DNA of 64,000 nt from Microbacterium marinum (GTDB lineage Bacteria > Actinomycetota > Actinomycetes > Actinomycetales > Microbacteriaceae). A program made the position numbers and the translations under genes. The stretch's first letter is position 1, and each line of letters begins with the position of its first letter. A model generated the notes under the pieces. The model saw only the letters and a list, made by a program, of their open reading frames with translations, had not been told where the DNA came from and made no database searches. Below are positions 38,641 through 46,152 of the stretch, piece by piece. The stretch is from contig NZ_JACHMD010000001.1 in NCBI RefSeq assembly GCF_014204835.1, positions 868,001 through 932,000 on the forward strand, given 5' to 3'.

Positions 38641-38937
38641 GTGTCGGTTTCCATCAAGCCGCTCGAGGACCGCATCGTCATCAAGCAGGTCGAGGCCGAG
38701 CAGACCACCGCGAGTGGCCTGGTCATCCCCGACACCGCCAAGGAGAAGCCCCAGGAGGGCGAGGTCGTGGCCGTCGGCCCCGGCCGCATCGACGACAACG
38801 GCAACCGCGTTCCGCTCGACGTCGCCGTCGGCGACCGCGTCCTGTACAGCAAGTACGGCGGCACCGAGGTCAAGTTCGGCGGTGACGAGTTCCTCGTCCT
38901 GTCGGCTCGCGACGTCCTGGCGGTCGTCGTCCGCTGA
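38641..38937 (+). CDS. groES: Co-chaperonin GroES
   Basis: 98 residues, full length. It opens [20 protein letters not shown]; the mobile loop [19 protein letters not shown] and the end [13 protein letters not shown] are intact. It caps the GroEL folding chamber. GTG start with AGAAAGAGG upstream. Repression by HrcA is expected from two CIRCE operators. A terminator follows at once and no groEL is adjacent, so this is a monocistronic groES. Confidence 0.97.
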   Translation: MSVSIKPLEDRIVIKQVEAEQTTASGLVIPDTAKEKPQEGEVVAVGPGRIDDNGNRVPLDVAVGDRVLYSKYGGTEVKFGGDEFLVLSARDVLAVVVR

Positions 38938-38954
38938 CGCACAGCACCCTTTCG

Positions 38955-38987
38955 AAGGGCCCGGATGCCACTGGCACCCGGGCCCTT
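38955..38987 (+). terminator. groES terminator
   Basis: Long stem AAGGGCCCGG...TGCC / GGCA...CCGGGCCCTT with a short loop. Confidence 0.85.
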
Positions 38988-39089
38988 CTGCTGTTCCCGG
39001 CAGGTGCTCGCCTCCGGCGTGGCGGGATCCCGACGGTGAACGGCAGGAAGCCGCCTCCGCCGTGGCATCCGCTCATGTCACGACCGTCG

Positions 39090-39095
39090 TAGGCT
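39090..39095 (+). promoter_or_regulatory. -10 box, leaderless promoter of rarD
   Basis: TAGGCT, seven bases, then GTG 39103. Confidence 0.6.
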
Positions 39096-39102
39096 TTTTC
39101 CC

Positions 39103-40041
39103 GTGACACCCGATCAGGCAGCCCGCGAACAGTCCCTCGGTGGCATCTACGTTCTCGCGGCCTACCTGCTGTGGGGCTTCATGCCCATCTACTTCGTCAC
39201 CCTCGCGCCGACGAGCCCGTGGGAGGTCGTCGCATGGCGGATCCTGCTCGCGCTGGTCTTCTGCGCCGTGCTCCTCGCGGTGACGCGCACCTGGGGACGC
39301 CTTCTCGCGCTGCTGCGCAACCGCCGCCTCGTGATCTGGACCGTCGTGGCCGGCGTCCTCATCTACGTGAACTGGCAGGCATTCCTCATCGGAACGCTCA
39401 CCGGGCACGTCGTCGAGACGAGCCTCGGCTACTTCATCAACCCCATCGCGACCGTCCTGCTCGGCGTGATCGTCCTCCACGAGCGTCTCCGCATCGCGCA
39501 GTGGGTCGCCATCGGCATCGCCGCTGCCGCGGTCGTCGTGATCATCGTCGCCGTCGGCACCGTGCCGTGGATCGCACTGACGCTCGCCGCGAGCTTCGCG
39601 ACCTACGGTCTCGTCAAGAAGAAGATCGGCCCCGCGGTCGACGCACTCAGTGGGCTCACCCTCGAATCGCTGTGGCTGATCCCCATCGCCATCATCCAGC
39701 TGATCGTCGTCGCCACGACCACGGGACTCACGATGGGCCAGGTCAGTGGCGGGCACACCTTCCTGCTGCTGCTCGCAGGTGTCATCACCGGCGTCCCGCT
39801 GCTGTTCTTCGCGGCCGGTGCGCGACGGACGACGCTGACCGTCGTCGGCATCCTCCAGTTCATCGCCCCGATCATGCAGTTCCTCACGGGCGTGCTCATC
39901 CTCGGCGAGCCGATGCCCGCCGAACGTTGGGCGGGCTTCGCCCTCGTGTGGACGGCGATCGCGATCTTCACCGTCGACTCGGTCGTCCACTCGCGCCGTC
40001 AGCGGAGCGCGCTGGCCGCAGGCGTCTCCGACCCCGTCTGA
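39103..40041 (+). CDS. rarD: RarD-type EamA family transporter
   Basis: 312 residues with ten predicted membrane helices in two EamA halves. It opens GGIYVLAAYLLWGFMPIYFV, and FINPIATVLLGVIVLHERL plus QFIAPIMQFLTGVLILGEPM are the repeated EamA signatures. RarD proteins are drug/metabolite transporters, historically linked to chloramphenicol sensitivity; the substrate here is unknown. The start is supported by the -10 box seven bases upstream. Confidence 0.9.
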   Translation: MTPDQAAREQSLGGIYVLAAYLLWGFMPIYFVTLAPTSPWEVVAWRILLALVFCAVLLAVTRTWGRLLALLRNRRLVIWTVVAGVLIYVNWQAFLIGTLTGHVVETSLGYFINPIATVLLGVIVLHERLRIAQWVAIGIAAAAVVVIIVAVGTVPWIALTLAASFATYGLVKKKIGPAVDALSGLTLESLWLIPIAIIQLIVVATTTGLTMGQVSGGHTFLLLLAGVITGVPLLFFAAGARRTTLTVVGILQFIAPIMQFLTGVLILGEPMPAERWAGFALVWTAIAIFTVDSVVHSRRQRSALAAGVSDPV

Positions 40042-40198
40042 ACTCCGCGCACGACACGCCGGTGAGATCTCGTCATCTGGCGCGGCGAGCCGCCCGGAAT
40101 CCGCGACTTCTCGCGGATTCGGAGACGCCCAGTGGGAGCGCGCCCATGTCGTTACACATCGTTAACGAACGGCAACATTCACGAGACGAGCCGCCCGC

Positions 40199-40204
40199 TA
40201 GGTT
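40199..40204 (+). promoter_or_regulatory. -10 box of livK
   Basis: TAGGTT about 55 bases before the start, downstream of an unusually AT-rich patch (around 40149-40180, including GTTAAC). Confidence 0.4.
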
Positions 40205-40258
40205 GTTCAACACCGGGCCGGTCCCGATCCGACCCGTGTCACCACAGCAAGGAGCACA

Positions 40259-41623
40259 ATGAGCGTTCTCTCCCGTACGCGCGCCGCGAAGGTCATGGGC
40301 GGCATCGCCCTGGTCGGAGCAAGCGCGCTCGTCCTCGCCGGCTGTGCCGGCAACACCAGCACGCCGGAAGGTTCGGATGCTCCCGAAGGGGAGTCGTCGG
40401 GCTTCGAGTTCCCGGTCGACTGCAACGAGGCAGAACCGGCGTCGTACACCCCCGAGCTCAACTCGACCTCCGAGGGTCCCGCCACCGACCTCGAGTACAC
40501 GATCGGAACGGCGCTGCCCGTCACCGGTAACCTCGCCTTCCTCGGCCCGCCCGAGATCGCGGGCACCGAGTTCGCGGCCGCCGAGGTCAACGAGGCCAAC
40601 AAGGGCGTCACGATCAACCTCGTCCAGGGCGACTCGGGCGACACCGACAACAAGGCCTACGAGACCGAGATCCCGCGTCTGCTGGGCGAGGGCGCGACGG
40701 CCATCATCGGCGCCGCCTCGTCGGGCACGTCGCTGCAGTTCATCGACCAGGTCATCGCCGCCAACGCGATCCAGTTCTCGCCGGCCAACACCTCCGCAGC
40801 CTTCACCGGCTACGAGGACAACGGCCTCTACTGGCGCACCGCCCCCTCCGACACCCTGCAGGGTGAGGTCCTCGGCAACCTGATCGCCGGTGACGGCGCC
40901 GAGACGCTCGGCATGATCGTGCTGAACGACTCGTACGGCACGGGCCTGGCCTGCTTCACCAAGACGGCCTTCGAGGCCGCCGGTGGCGAGGTCGTCGCGG
41001 CATCCCTCTACAACACCGGTGACACGAACTTCTCGGCTCAGGTCGAGGACGTTCTGGCCGCCGACCCCGACGCGATCGCCCTGATCACGTTCGAAGAGGT
41101 CAAGACGATCATCCCCGAGCTGATCTCGGCCGAGGTTCCGGCGGAGAGCCTGTACTTCGTGGACGGCAACCTCGCCAACTTCGGTGACGAGTTCGAAGCC
41201 GGAACGCTCGAAGGCGCCAAGGGAACCTACCCCGCGGTCGACCCCGACAGCATCGCCGCCTTCCGCGAAGACCTGAACGCGTTCGTGGTCGAGTCCGGTG
41301 ACGCCGAGCTCGCCGACTTCACCTACGCGCCGGAGTCGTACGACGCCGTCATCCTCCTCGCTCTGGCCGCCCTCGAGGCCGGCTCGGCCGAGGGCCCGGA
41401 TGTGGCAGCGCACCTCCAGCAGGTGTCGGGCGGTTCGGGTGAGGGCACGAAGTGCACCACCTTTGCCGAGTGCGCCGACATCATCAACGCCGGAGACGTC
41501 GCCGACTACGACGGCGTCTCGGGTCCGGTCACCTTCAACGAGGTGGGCGACCCCACGGAAGCCTCCATCGGTGTCTTCCAGTACAACGCGGAGAACACGT
41601 ACGACTTCCTGAACGTGGGCTGA
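40259..41623 (+). CDS. livK: Branched-chain amino acid ABC transporter, substrate-binding lipoprotein
   Basis: 454 residues. A signal with lipobox LVLAGC is followed by an acidic linker and a type I periplasmic-binding fold: TIGTALPVTGNLAFLGPPE, AIIGAASSGTSLQFID, FSPANTSAAFTGYEDNGLYW, LNDSYGTGLA. It captures leucine-type amino acids or similar compounds outside the membrane for LivHMGF. AAGGAG precedes the ATG. It is on the opposite strand from livFGMH, with the A-repeat nuclease gene between them. Confidence 0.9.
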   Translation: MSVLSRTRAAKVMGGIALVGASALVLAGCAGNTSTPEGSDAPEGESSGFEFPVDCNEAEPASYTPELNSTSEGPATDLEYTIGTALPVTGNLAFLGPPEIAGTEFAAAEVNEANKGVTINLVQGDSGDTDNKAYETEIPRLLGEGATAIIGAASSGTSLQFIDQVIAANAIQFSPANTSAAFTGYEDNGLYWRTAPSDTLQGEVLGNLIAGDGAETLGMIVLNDSYGTGLACFTKTAFEAAGGEVVAASLYNTGDTNFSAQVEDVLAADPDAIALITFEEVKTIIPELISAEVPAESLYFVDGNLANFGDEFEAGTLEGAKGTYPAVDPDSIAAFREDLNAFVVESGDAELADFTYAPESYDAVILLALAALEAGSAEGPDVAAHLQQVSGGSGEGTKCTTFAECADIINAGDVADYDGVSGPVTFNEVGDPTEASIGVFQYNAENTYDFLNVG

Positions 41624-41642
41624 TCCAGCCTCAGGGTCGACG

Positions 41643-41674
41643 CAGCGGCCCCGGTCTTCGGACCGGGGCCGCTG
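41643..41674 (+). terminator. livK terminator
   Basis: Perfect 14-base stem CAGCGGCCCCGGTC / GACCGGGGCCGCTG closed by a TTCG tetraloop. Confidence 0.9.
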
Positions 41675-41755
41675 TGGTGTGTGGCGGGTTGTGCTCGGCG
41701 TCGTGGCATCCCCTGGGCTTGAGGTGGCACCTCTGCGCCAGGGGCAGCCCTTTCC

Positions 41756-41815
41756 TTCAGGTGGCAGTTCTTGTCGCTGTGGATGCCGCGTAGCGGCGTG
41801 TCCCGCCACCTGAGC
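41756..41815 (+). repeat. Palindromic repeat A, copy 1
   Basis: Outer arms TTCAGGTGGC and GCCACCTGAG enclose a weaker inner pair (CGCTGTG / CGTAGCG) and a GGATGCC core. It starts 15 bases beyond the nuclease stop codon. Confidence 0.85.
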
Positions 41816-41829
41816 GGGGCGCGTGGACC

Positions 41830-42822
41830 TCAGGCGCGTCGCGCGAGCGCAGCGCGCACCATCCGCACGACGCGGCGATCCCGCCCCCGGACGTGCGCCG
41901 ATGTGGCCCGCACGACGTCCCACCCCAGCGCTGTCAGGGCGGCCGCGCGCTCGATGTCGCGCGCCCACTGCGCGGCATCCGTCCGGTGATGATCGCCCTC
42001 GGCCTCGATGACGATCCGTCGCTCGGGATAGGCGCAGTCCGCGATCGCGACGAGGCGACCGCGGCTGTCTCGGATCTCGACATCGAGCTCGGGCTCGGGG
42101 AGGTGTGCATCGACCAGCGCCAGCCGCAGGTCGGTCTCAAGGGGCGACATCGCGCCGACTCGGATCGCTGCGAGCGCGGCACGAAGCTTCGGTGCGCCCG
42201 CGCGCCTGCCGGCATCCGCAGCTCGGACGAGCGCCTCGATGGTCGTCAGCTGCGCGTCCGGCCGGGGGTGGCCGTGGCTGTCCCGAGGGATGCGAACGAA
42301 CGCGTCGCCGAGGCGGACGAGTTGTCGAATGTCGAGCTCGCCGCCGAGCATCGCCCACGTGGTCGCCGGTGTCGTCACGGGGAGTCCGTCGAGGGCGACG
42401 ACGTCGGCGAGTGCAGGGAGAGCCTTCCGACCGCGGATGCCGCGCCGGCGAGGCGCGCGCGCCGGTGCGTGAACCGCCACGTCCAGGTCGCGCAGGTCGC
42501 GGATCGGGTGCCCCCACAGCGCCGCCGCGGTCGCGCCGCAGAAGAACGCGTGCGGCTCGATCACGCACGCGTACTGGCGAGCGCGACGCCACGCCTCCGT
42601 GCGGCGGGCGTCGTCGAGCGGGTACGCACTGTCCGGTGGCGCGCATGCTGCCGACGCCGGTGCGCGCATCCCCCGGAACGGCGCCGTGAGGTCATCCGCG
42701 CGGAGGCGACGCGGCCGCACGCCGGCGTCGAGCGCGTCGGCGCACGCGAACGGCGGGCAGAGCCCAGGCGGGAGCGGGGCAGGGGAGCGCGGCATCCGCT
42801 CATGATCCGCGCTCTGCGACAT
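41830..42822 (-). CDS. DUF559/VSR-like nuclease domain protein, enclosed by A repeats
   Basis: About 330 residues. The C-terminal 100 form a PD-(D/E)XK very-short-patch-repair-like fold: SPLETDLRLALVDAHLPEPE, DSRGRLVAIADCAYPE, IVIEAEGDHHRTDAAQWARD and LTALGWDVVRATSAHV. Catalytic acids are probably the Asp of ADCAYPE and the Glu of IEAEGDHH. The N-terminal 200 resemble the AbiEi-like regulators often fused to DUF559 (FFCGATAAALWGHPI, LDVAVHAP). Start uncertain: ATG at 42822 or 42795. Palindrome A lies 15 bases past the stop, and three more copies lie upstream of the start. Confidence 0.75.
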   Translation of the reverse strand: MSQSADHERMPRSPAPLPPGLCPPFACADALDAGVRPRRLRADDLTAPFRGMRAPASAACAPPDSAYPLDDARRTEAWRRARQYACVIEPHAFFCGATAAALWGHPIRDLRDLDVAVHAPARAPRRRGIRGRKALPALADVVALDGLPVTTPATTWAMLGGELDIRQLVRLGDAFVRIPRDSHGHPRPDAQLTTIEALVRAADAGRRAGAPKLRAALAAIRVGAMSPLETDLRLALVDAHLPEPELDVEIRDSRGRLVAIADCAYPERRIVIEAEGDHHRTDAAQWARDIERAAALTALGWDVVRATSAHVRGRDRRVVRMVRAALARRA

Positions 42823-42893
42823 CCGCTGACCAGGCGCTGCACCGAAGGGGACAGTCCGTGCCAATGCGCGTCGGGGGAGAAGGCGCTCATCGC

Positions 42894-42954
42894 GCTCAGG
42901 GGGCAGTTCTCGTCGCTACGGATGCCACGTAGCGGCGTGTCGGGCCACCTGAAC
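42894..42954 (+). repeat. Palindromic repeat A, copy 2
   Basis: CTCAGGGGGCAG ... CGCTACG-GATGCCA-CGTAGCG ... GGCCACCTGAAC. The inner stem is perfect; the outer has one or two changes. Confidence 0.85.
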
Positions 42955-42978
42955 CGGGAGGGCGTGAGGCGCGCTCGC

Positions 42979-43040
42979 GTTCAGGTGGCAGTTCTTGTCG
43001 CTACGGTTGCCACGAAGCGGGGTGTCCTGCCACCTGGAGC
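42979..43040 (+). repeat. Palindromic repeat A, copy 3
   Basis: GTTCAGGTGGCAG ... CTGCCACCTGGAG, inner CGCTACG / CGAAGCG. 24 bases after copy 2, same orientation. Confidence 0.85.
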
Positions 43041-43088
43041 GCCAGCAGAGCCTGCCGCCTGAACGGGGCAGGCGTACGGCGCAGTCGC

Positions 43089-43150
43089 GTTCAGGTGGCA
43101 GCTTTTGTCGCTACGGATGCCACGTAACGGCGTGTCCTGCCACCTGAAGC
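43089..43150 (+). repeat. Palindromic repeat A, copy 4
   Basis: GTTCAGGTGGCAG ... CTGCCACCTGAAG, near-perfect outer stem; inner CGCTACG / CGTAACG. Confidence 0.85.
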
Positions 43151-43215
43151 CCCGCCAGCGGCGGCAGCGCCAGCACCCTGAAGCCCCGCCAGCACCACCC
43201 GAGCCCCACACCCCA

Positions 43216-43261
43216 CACACGACGAAGCCCCCGGCCACACGGCCGGGGGCTTCGTCGTGTG
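43216..43261. terminator. livF operon terminator
   Basis: Perfect 21-base stem (arms 43216-43236 and 43241-43261) with an ACAC loop, just after the livF stop. It can act in both directions. Confidence 0.9.
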
Positions 43262-43266
43262 CAATC

Positions 43267-44034
43267 TCAGGTGCCGAGCGTGCCGAGGTACAGCCCGATG
43301 ACCTTCGGGTCGTTCAGCAGCTCGCGGCCGGTGCCGGTGTACGCGTCGCGTCCCTGGTCGAGGACGTAGCCGCGGTCGCAGATCTGCAGGCAGCGCCGCG
43401 CGTTCTGCTCGACCATGATCGTCGTCACGCCGGCCTTGTTGATCTCCGAAACGCGCAGGAACGCCTCGTCCTGGCGCGACGGCGAGAGGCCGGCGGAGGG
43501 CTCGTCGAGCAGCAGCACGTGCGGGTCCATCATGAGCGCGCGACCCATCGCCACCATCTGGCGCTCACCGCCCGACAGCGATCCGGCACGCTGCTGCAGG
43601 CGCTTGGCGAGGTCGGGGAAGATCGACGTCACGAACTCGACGCGCTCCTCGACCACCTTCGGACGCTGGTAGGCGCCCATCTGCAGGTTCTCGGCGATCG
43701 ACAGGCTCGGGAACACGTTGTTCGTCTGCGGGACGAACCCCACGCCCTTCTGCACGAGCTTGTTGGCGCGGAGCCCGGTGATGTCGTCGCCGTTGAGCAC
43801 GACGGCGCCCGAGCGAATCTTCACCTGCCCGAAGATCGCCTTCAGCATCGTCGACTTGCCGGCGCCGTTGGGCCCGATGATGCCGATCAGCTCGCCCTTG
43901 GCGGCGGTGAGGTTCGCGCCGTTGAGGATGTTCACCCCCGGCAGGTACCCGGCGTGCACGTCACGCAGTTCGACGACGTTCTGCACCGGCGCGGTGGCAG
44001 TGCTGCCTGCGGGTGCGGCGGCGGTGTCGCTCAC
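43267..44034 (-). CDS. livF: Branched-chain amino acid ABC transporter ATPase LivF
   Basis: 255 residues. Walker A GPNGAGKST, signature LSGGERQMVAMGRALM, Walker B HVLLLDEPSAG and the switch region MVEQNAR are all present. An N-terminal 20-residue Ala/Thr tail precedes the domain. Energises the LivHM permease with LivG. GTG 44034 overlaps the livG stop (GTGA), so it is the last gene of livHMGF; a strong terminator follows. Confidence 0.95.
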   Translation of the reverse strand: MSDTAAAPAGSTATAPVQNVVELRDVHAGYLPGVNILNGANLTAAKGELIGIIGPNGAGKSTMLKAIFGQVKIRSGAVVLNGDDITGLRANKLVQKGVGFVPQTNNVFPSLSIAENLQMGAYQRPKVVEERVEFVTSIFPDLAKRLQQRAGSLSGGERQMVAMGRALMMDPHVLLLDEPSAGLSPSRQDEAFLRVSEINKAGVTTIMVEQNARRCLQICDRGYVLDQGRDAYTGTGRELLNDPKVIGLYLGTLGT

Positions 44035-45176
44035 TTGTTCTCCTCCGTGCTGTGGGTGCTGTCGGGCGCGTCCGTCGGCTCCGCCGGGGCGGATGCCGCC
44101 GCGCGCTCGGCCGCTGCGCTCCGACGGCTCACGGGCGCGGCGGCGTCCGTCGCGATCCCAGGCTGCGAGGCGTCGGACGCCGGCACCTCGGGCGCCGATG
44201 TCTCGTCGGAGGCCGGCGTCGCGGCATCCGCTTCGACGGCCTCCTGCAGCTCGTGCGCCTGCGCCGCGAGCCCTTCGCCCTCGGCGGTCAGCTCGCCCTC
44301 GTAGCGGCCGGTCACGACGCCGAGGTCGACGTCCTGGTGCGCGCCGAGGTAGGCGTCGATCACGGCCTGCTCCTTCATCACCGTGTCGGGCGGACCCTCG
44401 GCGACGACCTTGCCCTCGGCCATCACGACGACCCAGTCCGCGATGTGGCGGACCATGTGCATGTCGTGCTCGACGAAGAGCACCGTCATGCCGAGGTCCT
44501 TCAGGTCGAGGATGTGGTCGAGCAGCGACTGCGTCAGGGCCGGGTTGACACCGGCCATCGGCTCGTCGAGCATCACCAGCGTCGGGTCGCTCATCAGCGC
44601 ACGCGCCATCTCGAGGAGCTTGCGCTGACCGCCCGAGAGCGAAGCGGCGAAGTCCTTCTCCTTGGCGTCGAGCTTGAACCGCTCGAGCAGGCCGCGGGCC
44701 TTTTCCTCGATCTGCGCTTCCTGCCGCTTCCAGAGGAAGGGGAGGATGCCGCGCCAGATCGTCTCGCCGCCCTGACCGGGCGCACCGAGCTTCATGTTCT
44801 CGAGCACCGTGAGCAGACCCAGCGACTTCGTCAGCTGGAACGTGCGCACCTGACCCATGCGGGCCGTCTTGAACGCGGGGATGCCGGCCAGGTTCTGGCC
44901 GTCGAACGACCAGTCGCCCTCGTTCGGCTTGTCGAAGCCGGTGAGCAGATTGAACAGCGTCGTCTTGCCGGCACCGTTGGGCCCGATGAGCGCCGTGATG
45001 GCGTTCCGCGGGATCTCGAGGTGGTCGACGTCGACGGCGGTGAGGCCGCCGAACACGCGCTTCACACCGTCGGCGACGATGATCGGGTCGACCTTCTCCA
45101 CACCGGGGCGGATCTCGCCCTTGTGGAGTCCCGTCGACTTCGGGCGCGGAGTGGGGGGTGCAACGTCAGCGGACAA
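44031..45176 (-). CDS. livG: Branched-chain amino acid ABC transporter ATPase LivG, with long C-terminal extension
   Basis: 381 residues. Walker A GPNGAGKTTLFN, the LivG insert, signature LSGGQRKLLEMARALM and Walker B VMLDEPMAG are present. The domain ends near residue 300 (IDAYLGAHQD). About 80 further residues form an acidic Ala/Glu/Thr/Pro-rich tail not needed for the fold. TTG 45176 has GAAGGAG upstream and overlaps livM by 11 bases. Confidence 0.93.
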   Translation of the reverse strand: MSADVAPPTPRPKSTGLHKGEIRPGVEKVDPIIVADGVKRVFGGLTAVDVDHLEIPRNAITALIGPNGAGKTTLFNLLTGFDKPNEGDWSFDGQNLAGIPAFKTARMGQVRTFQLTKSLGLLTVLENMKLGAPGQGGETIWRGILPFLWKRQEAQIEEKARGLLERFKLDAKEKDFAASLSGGQRKLLEMARALMSDPTLVMLDEPMAGVNPALTQSLLDHILDLKDLGMTVLFVEHDMHMVRHIADWVVVMAEGKVVAEGPPDTVMKEQAVIDAYLGAHQDVDLGVVTGRYEGELTAEGEGLAAQAHELQEAVEADAATPASDETSAPEVPASDASQPGIATDAAAPVSRRSAAAERAAASAPAEPTDAPDSTHSTEENK

Positions 45177-46146
45177 AGGTCAGCTCCTTCTTGTTGCCGA
45201 GGATGCCCTGCGGGCGGAAGATCACCAGCAGCATCAGCGCGACGCCCACGAGGACGAACACGAGCATCTGGCTCTGCTCTGCGGTGAGGAAGGGCAGCCA
45301 GCCGATCTTCACGAGCGCCGGGAGCAGGTTGGACAGGAACGCGCGCACCACCCAGAACAGCACCGCGCCGAGCACGGGGCCGAAGATGGTCGCCGCGCCG
45401 CCGAGCAGCAGCGCCGTCCACACGTAGAACGTCTGCGAGGTGACGTACACGTTCGGGTTCACGTTCGTGCCCATCGCGGTCACGATGCCACCGGCGGCGA
45501 TGATCACGCCACCGACGATGAGCGCCTGCATCTTGAAGGCGAACACGTTCTTGCCGAGCGAGCGCACGGCATCCTCGTCTTCACGGATGCCGCGGATCAC
45601 GCGCCCCCACGGGCTGCTCATGAGCAGCCACACGAAGAGCACGACGATCGCGATCGTGATGATGCCGATGATGATGACCCACCACTGGTCGGACTGGTAG
45701 GTCCAGGGACCCCAGCCGTACCGTCCCGGAGGGAGCGGGTTGCTTGCGCGGAAACCGGCCTGGAAGCCCGAGAGGCCGTCGGCGGAGCCGGTGGTCTCTC
45801 GGAACGTCGAGGTCAGGAACAGCAGACGCACGACCTCCGCGGCCGCGATCGTGACGATCGCGAGGTAGTCGCCGCGCAGGCGCAGGGTCGGGATGCCCAT
45901 GACGATGGAGAACAGCACCGCGCCGACCAGGCCGACGAGGACCGCGACCGGCCAGGGGAGGGCGAACGTGAGCGTCGAGATCGCGAAGCCGTAGGCGCCG
46001 ATGGCCATGAAGCCGGCGACACCCATGTTCAGAAGGCCGGCGAAACCGAAGTGCACCGAGAGACCGATCGCCGCGAGCACGAAGCCGAGCGTGGTCGGCG
46101 ACAGGATCTGCGCCGCCGTGTTGTTGAGGATCTGCAGGATGTTCAT
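45166..46146 (-). CDS. livM: Branched-chain amino acid ABC transporter permease LivM
   Basis: 326 residues with eight or more membrane helices. LSVHFGFAGLLNMGVAGFMAIGAYGFAI is the LivM signature (cited here as separate parts SVHFGFAGLLNMG and FMAIGAYG). The inner coupling region is WGRVIRGIREDEDAVRSLG, contacting the ATPases. Ends FRPQGILGNKKELTFVR as usual. Six bases after the livH stop; overlaps livG. Confidence 0.93.
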   Translation of the reverse strand: MNILQILNNTAAQILSPTTLGFVLAAIGLSVHFGFAGLLNMGVAGFMAIGAYGFAISTLTFALPWPVAVLVGLVGAVLFSIVMGIPTLRLRGDYLAIVTIAAAEVVRLLFLTSTFRETTGSADGLSGFQAGFRASNPLPPGRYGWGPWTYQSDQWWVIIIGIITIAIVVLFVWLLMSSPWGRVIRGIREDEDAVRSLGKNVFAFKMQALIVGGVIIAAGGIVTAMGTNVNPNVYVTSQTFYVWTALLLGGAATIFGPVLGAVLFWVVRAFLSNLLPALVKIGWLPFLTAEQSQMLVFVLVGVALMLLVIFRPQGILGNKKELTFVR

Positions 46147-46152
46147 CAGCCG

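Noticed and set aside
41756-43150. A repeats as terminal inverted repeats of an insertion sequence
   Set aside because: Copies are in the same orientation, each is itself palindromic, one lies far away, and no transposase motif is present. A repeat-nuclease unit fits better.
42894-43150. A repeats as a CRISPR array
   Set aside because: Only three adjacent copies, about 60 bases long with internal stems and unequal spacers, and no cas genes.
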